Shown: positions 59,746 through 64,000 of the stretch, in pieces
Numbering within the stretch: the stretch's first letter is position 1
Layout: every line of letters begins with the position of its first letter
Assembly (NCBI RefSeq): GCF_964204865.1
Contig: NC_135259.1
Location: 15,758,974 to 15,822,973, forward strand
Length of the DNA stretch: 64,000 nt
DNA from: Styela clava
Lineage: Eukaryota > Chordata > Ascidiacea > Stolidobranchia > Styelidae
Reading direction: 5' to 3'
Notes under the pieces: generated by a model
What the model was told of the DNA's origin: nothing
Database searches by the model: none
The model's input: only the letters and a program-made list of their open reading frames with translations
Translations under genes and position numbers: made by a program

Positions 59746-60466
59746 ATGTATTTTTAGGCTGGTATATTATGGTATCCATAGTTGCTAAACTAGCTTCACA
59801 CGCATTTTATGGATCATAGTACTTTCTACATTTACGCCAAACCAACCATTTTAACAAGCACTCACTTCAACCTGTTTTTTCTAACATTTTTCTTACTAGA
59901 AAACTGCGACGTCATGTGCAGATCAAAATGCTTTACCCTCTTTACTCCTCTGCCCAAAAAGCCGGAGGAACTATAGGTGTAAGGAGTCTATTTCTAAAGT
60001 ACCCGGTACTTTAACTTTACCAACCTTGGTGCAACCTCTACACTAAAATGCCAAAATTCGTTATATTTTAATTTATTGAGCAAGCATATGCCTACCATTC
60101 TTTCGTAAATTTTATGCCCACTTGCTGTGGAGCGTATTGTATATATATATATATACATATCAACGTTTTATGATTTATTAGAGCTTACCAACTTCTATTC
60201 AATTAATCACTTACAATTTTGTCTTTGGTCTAACCATTTTCCCCTCGCTTGTCGTTTGTCTTTTATGTAACTTATATACATTTATTCAAATATGCCTTTT
60301 TTATAAATTTATAGTTGAGTTGTTTTTCTTTTTTTTTCTCTATTATATGATTTTAGTAAAGTTGCGTTTGCTGCGAATTTTTTCAATGATTCAAAATAGT
60401 TCATCATAACGACTATTGCATAGTCAATGTTTGTAGCAAATGTAGTTATTTTTTTACACTGAACCA
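59746..60466. other. Region beyond the array
   Basis: A TA microsatellite lies at about 60136-60158. I see no exon or recognised repeat otherwise. Confidence 0.4.
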
Positions 60467-60617
60467 GTAACAGCGCTTTAGGTGTCGCTGCTTGAAGACC
60501 TAATATGGTCCCTCGCGACTCCTGTCGCACAAATATCATTATTATTATATTTATTTATTGTACCAATTTTTTGTGCATTTGATGTTTTTGTGACGACGAA
60601 TAAATGATTGATTGATC
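60467..60617 (+). repeat. 3' end of a non-LTR-type retroelement
   Basis: It shares tcgctgcttgaagacct, cctcgcgact and the tail aataaatgattgattgat with the minus-strand copy at 44391-44550. The terminal 4-bp tail repeats suggest retroposition of the 3' end of a LINE-like element. Confidence 0.65.
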
Positions 60618-60937
60618 TTTGTGACAACATTGGTGGTCAGACAGACAATATATATGACCAGACCCATTAAAAGATTAAAGATTACCTCAAACCAAAACTA
60701 CGTATATTTTTCACGTGTGGACTGGGATAGTTTATTGGGTATGGGTGATACATTTTCACACATTTTTTATGACTAAATCAAGCTACTAGACAAATGCGAC
60801 GCTATTTACAGATCAAATTGCCTATTTTCATACATTCTGTAACGAGGTATGACCATACCAAAGCTTTTTAGCCAACATTGGTGATTATTTGGAATCATGT
60901 ATATCCAGAAGTTAAGAAATCTATTTGCAAAAAAGCG

Positions 60938-61146
60938 TTTCGGAAGTGTGTGTACCAATACGGAGGGAACTAATTTTGTTCGCCTACTTTACATCAAGTT
61001 GTGTAAAGGGACTGAAACCTATGGGCAGGGGTATATTCACTTTGCGAACACAGACAGTGCCCAAACTCGTAATAGAACTAAAATACGGAAAAACAGAATG
61101 AAACTTAAGCCTAACTCTAACATGGTACACACACCACGGGAGTACC
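60938..61146. mobile_element. MITE copy, same family as 47085-47305
   Basis: It begins ttcggaagtgtgtgtaccaa and ends acaccacgggagtaccaa, inverted to one another. It is collinear with 10201-10401. The ORFs over it read the MITE, not a gene. Confidence 0.72.
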
Positions 61147-62496
61147 AAATTCAATATATTCGAGAAACACATTTACTCAAAATAAACGTCATTAAGTAAA
61201 TAAAACCAAAGACAAGTTTTGGACTTGTTTTCCAAACCGGTCCAAAGTTTTAAAACTGCTGAAGTTTCAAATTTTTGCCGAAACAGCACGGTCTATCAAA
61301 GATATCATAATTCTTTTGCGGCACTACCGCAGCATTTGTACCAGGTTAGGGTTATATACATATGTGTTTTGTTGTGTGTTACGAGAGTTGGGAATTATTT
61401 CATAGCATGTGGAGAGCGGAGCGGACATTTTGTGTTCATGCAGTTAATTTATGTTCTATTCACTTTCTTACAATGTAACGTACCAGTTTGTTGAGTATAC
61501 TTAGTAGTATAATAAATAAAATTAATGATAAAAAAAATACAGAGAGAATAAAGAAGGATTTTATATTAAATATGCCCTATAATAATTTTGGTAAATTTGG
61601 CATTATTCTTTTGCCAAAATCTCGTCGTTGAATATTGTCTCAAAAACGCTATTGCGAAAATATGTCAAATTATTAGATACTTATTACATATTTTGCTCAA
61701 TTTTGTATCATTATTTCCGCCATTTCAATTGTCTTAATAACACGGGAATTACGTGCATTGTTATATCAACTTTCGATTCGAATTTCTACCACTAGATACA
61801 GATATGAATGAAAGGAACAACGTAACATGCATTGTCTAGTTGAGAATTTATCGTCATCGTAACAACCTTGAAAAGAATAAGATGAGTAGAGGTGAAGGAG
61901 GAACACGTATGTAGAATGGTTGTTTGTTACACAAATAGAAAATTGATAATAACGAGATTTTTATTCCTGTGAATATCAAACTCTAGTATATATATATAGT
62001 AAATATGCATGTGTTGTCAGAAAAGCATCTCGCGTATATTTGTTCGTGCAGAGCAGTTTGTTTATTTGCGTATTACTTACAATACACAATAAAATTCGGA
62101 TAAGTTTGATGAAAAAAATAATTTTTTTTTAAATATTAAGTTTATTAGCTTCATTTACACTACAGAATTTTAGCCTTTGCTTAAGTAATAGTGAAGAAAA
62201 TTGTCACAGAAGCAAGCGTCTACTTTTAAAAGTTAAAATTATTTGAATTTGATTTTGAATATATCAATTTACAAAAACAATCAGTAATCACTAGATTCAA
62301 ATTATTAAGTTATTGAAATACGCAATAAACAATAAAATTATGGAAGTGATAAAAGATCAATGTACAAACAAGGAATAATTAATATGTATATATATATGTA
62401 AATTAATTTTAAAAAAATATATATTAGTATTTGCAAATATCAGATAAAACCGATATTTATTAGAAATACATAATTCTGTTCAACACCTTCTGTAAA
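61147..62496. other. 5' flank of the LDLa gene
   Basis: Very AT-rich. It should hold the promoter of the gene starting at 62497, but no element is convincing. No other exon is seen. Confidence 0.35.
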
Positions 62497-64000
62497 ATGA
62501 AAGATTCAAACATTAAGGGATACGGAGCTGAACAATGGACAATCCCAGTAGCTATACTTCTATGCATGATTCAAATAAACGCAGGTTAGTGTTAACATAA
62601 TACTGCTTGTAATTGTGCATCACTTTCAGTCTAAATTCAACCTATTTTATAGAATATTAATTGTCAAATATATGCTTGCATGTTCTATTGTCACTTATAA
62701 TATCGTACTTTTATTTTTTCAAATATGATCAGGCACTTAAGAATCAGAAAAGTTTGGGAAACCTGTCTTTTTTGAAACAAAAAAGTCTTCCCTAATCAAT
62801 TAGCTTGGCCGAGCTCAGCACTGCAACTTCGTGCATCTTAATGATGAAATGTTATCATACGGAACTCGTTGTTTTGGAATTATAAATCCGAATTAATGTA
62901 AAAAAAGAATTTGAAACAAAACATAAATTGATTTATATATTACTACATATATTATTATTGATGTGATTTAATCAATCAGATTTAATAACATAAAATGTTT
63001 GTTACGATGTGTTGGAAATATATTATTTTGGCCGTTTCAATAAATTGGTAACTTTAAATGAAGTTTACCAAACGAGTTTCGTAGAGATGAAACTTACAAG
63101 CTGACACTGCTTTTTAATCTTCAAATTGTATTTTGAATTTCTCATTTCGGCTCGAAATACCGACGCTTAGAATATAAATGACAATAACATGAAAATGCCA
63201 CTTAAGACTGAAACGTTAATTTGATAGGCTTGAGATTGTCTTCTTAACCTACCCTATTAAACGGTTTCCTACAGAAGAAGAATGCAAAACATAAAATCTC
63301 TGACGGTTGATAATATTTTATTTTATATTTTCAATACCCTATTCAAAAGAAGTTTAATTTCATTTATACAATGCACAATATTCCTGTTGGTAACTCTTGT
63401 ATCAGTACGTATATTACTTGCATCTATTCCCAGTGAAAGTTTGTATACCAACTTTTGGGGCTTTAGGCGTAAAAACTTTGTTTTCATATTTATAATTTAG
63501 AATTTGATTGCGGAATCCTCAAACTTCCTATTTCCTCTTTTTGCGATGGAGAAATTGACTGCGAGTAAGTTAGTTTGTATAATATATTGGTGGATTCATA
63601 TTTTCTACATCATTGTACAAGTAAATTTCAATCGTAACAAATGTTCGTTAAACATAGCAAGAAATTCTTCGAATGTCACTGCAATTAGTTCATCATGAAT
63701 CATTAGTATGAATATAAGGACCCCATAAAAAGATTGTTCATATCTATTTTATTATATTTACGCCGAAAAATGTCACAAAAAAGAACTCGCGCACTTTAAG
63801 TCAGAGCGAAAAAATCAAATTAAAGAGGTCTCCAAACTATATGAGGATTGAGAAATACCTAGAAGAGTACTAACAACAAAAACAACAACAACAATTTAGC
63901 AAAACGACCCATTGATCTACTTTGTGTCACAATAATATTCACACTATTCTTTTTCCATAGAGACGGTATTGATGAGATACGACGCAACTTGCGTCTTGAC
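62497..64000 (+). CDS. Secreted or membrane protein with LDL-receptor class A domain, partial
   Basis: Exons are 62497-62584 (phase 1 out), 63501-63564 (1 to 2) and one starting at 63961 that leaves the window. Exon 1 encodes a signal peptide: a polar start (MKDSNIKGYG), a hydrophobic core (TIPVAILLCMI) and a likely cleavage after NA. Across the second junction the peptide reads FDCGILKLPISSFCDGEIDC and then EDGIDE, the Ca-binding C-terminal part of an LDLa repeat (CDGxxDCxDGxDE). Such domains bind ligands outside the cell or in lumenal receptors. The domain starts right after the signal peptide. The rest of the protein, and hence its role, is outside the window. Confidence 0.7.
62585..63500. 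other. First intron of the LDLa gene
   Basis: An acceptor-like tttcctacag at about 63272 opens onto a stop in the required phase, so no extra exon is called. Confidence 0.4.

Noticed and set aside
60897..61199. 100-codon plus-strand ORF
   Set aside because: It lies over a MITE copy whose relatives are not open.
1..64000. CRISPR arrays, rRNA, tRNA genes and bacterial operons
   Set aside because: No regular spaced direct repeats, no cloverleaf that I could support, and spliced genes throughout argue against them.

Overview
This is eukaryotic, AT-rich animal DNA. Genes are split by short introns with GT-AG (one GC-AG) borders, AATAAA signals follow several stop codons, and small DNA transposons are common. 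Compact introns and the gene families suggest an invertebrate, perhaps an ascidian-like tunicate. That is inference; nothing in the window fixes the species. Most exons are too short to stand out as long ORFs. I recovered them by joining splice sites whose phases agree.

Left part (1-15 kb, all minus strand). A gene with many short exons runs off the left edge (1-5110, possibly from 6713). Next is a complete four-exon gene (13860-9144) whose exons sum to 441 codons. It predicts a type II membrane protein with a stem and a Cys-rich C-terminal region, and I do not recognise its family. Several hAT-type MITEs lie here, with clear 8-bp target-site duplications (TSDs).

Middle (15.3-22.0 kb, minus). 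A gene joins ribonuclease-inhibitor-type leucine-rich repeats to a ZU5-UPA module. This arrangement recalls PIDD1 and the FIIND region of NLRP1/CARD8, which act in death and inflammasome signalling. No NACHT and no recognisable death-fold domain is visible. HFT stands where autoproteolytic relatives have HF-S. One LRR exon is dead, and the ZU5 exon carries a one-base frameshift. A 4.95-kb Ty3/gypsy-like LTR retrotransposon (22726-27679, minus) sits about 0.7 kb upstream of the start codon. It is intact in layout but broken in pol.

Right-centre (28.8-54.3 kb). This is a cluster of SLC22-type organic-ion transporter paralogues. One complete 12-exon copy is on minus (36623-28817, 555 aa) and one complete 12-exon copy is on plus (46565-54343, 567 aa). 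Between them lie a 5'-half pseudogene on plus (42006-45123) and a solitary intact copy of exon 3 on minus (41419-41293). The three starts share about 240 bp of similar 5' flank, so the cluster arose by inverted and direct duplication of gene plus promoter region.

Right end (54-64 kb). There is an orphan minus-strand terminal exon, a roughly 1.6-kb tandem repeat array containing pieces of two MITE families, and a non-LTR-type repeat tail. Last comes the start of a plus-strand gene with a signal peptide and an LDL-receptor class A domain, which runs off the edge. I saw no rRNA, tRNA or CRISPR array.
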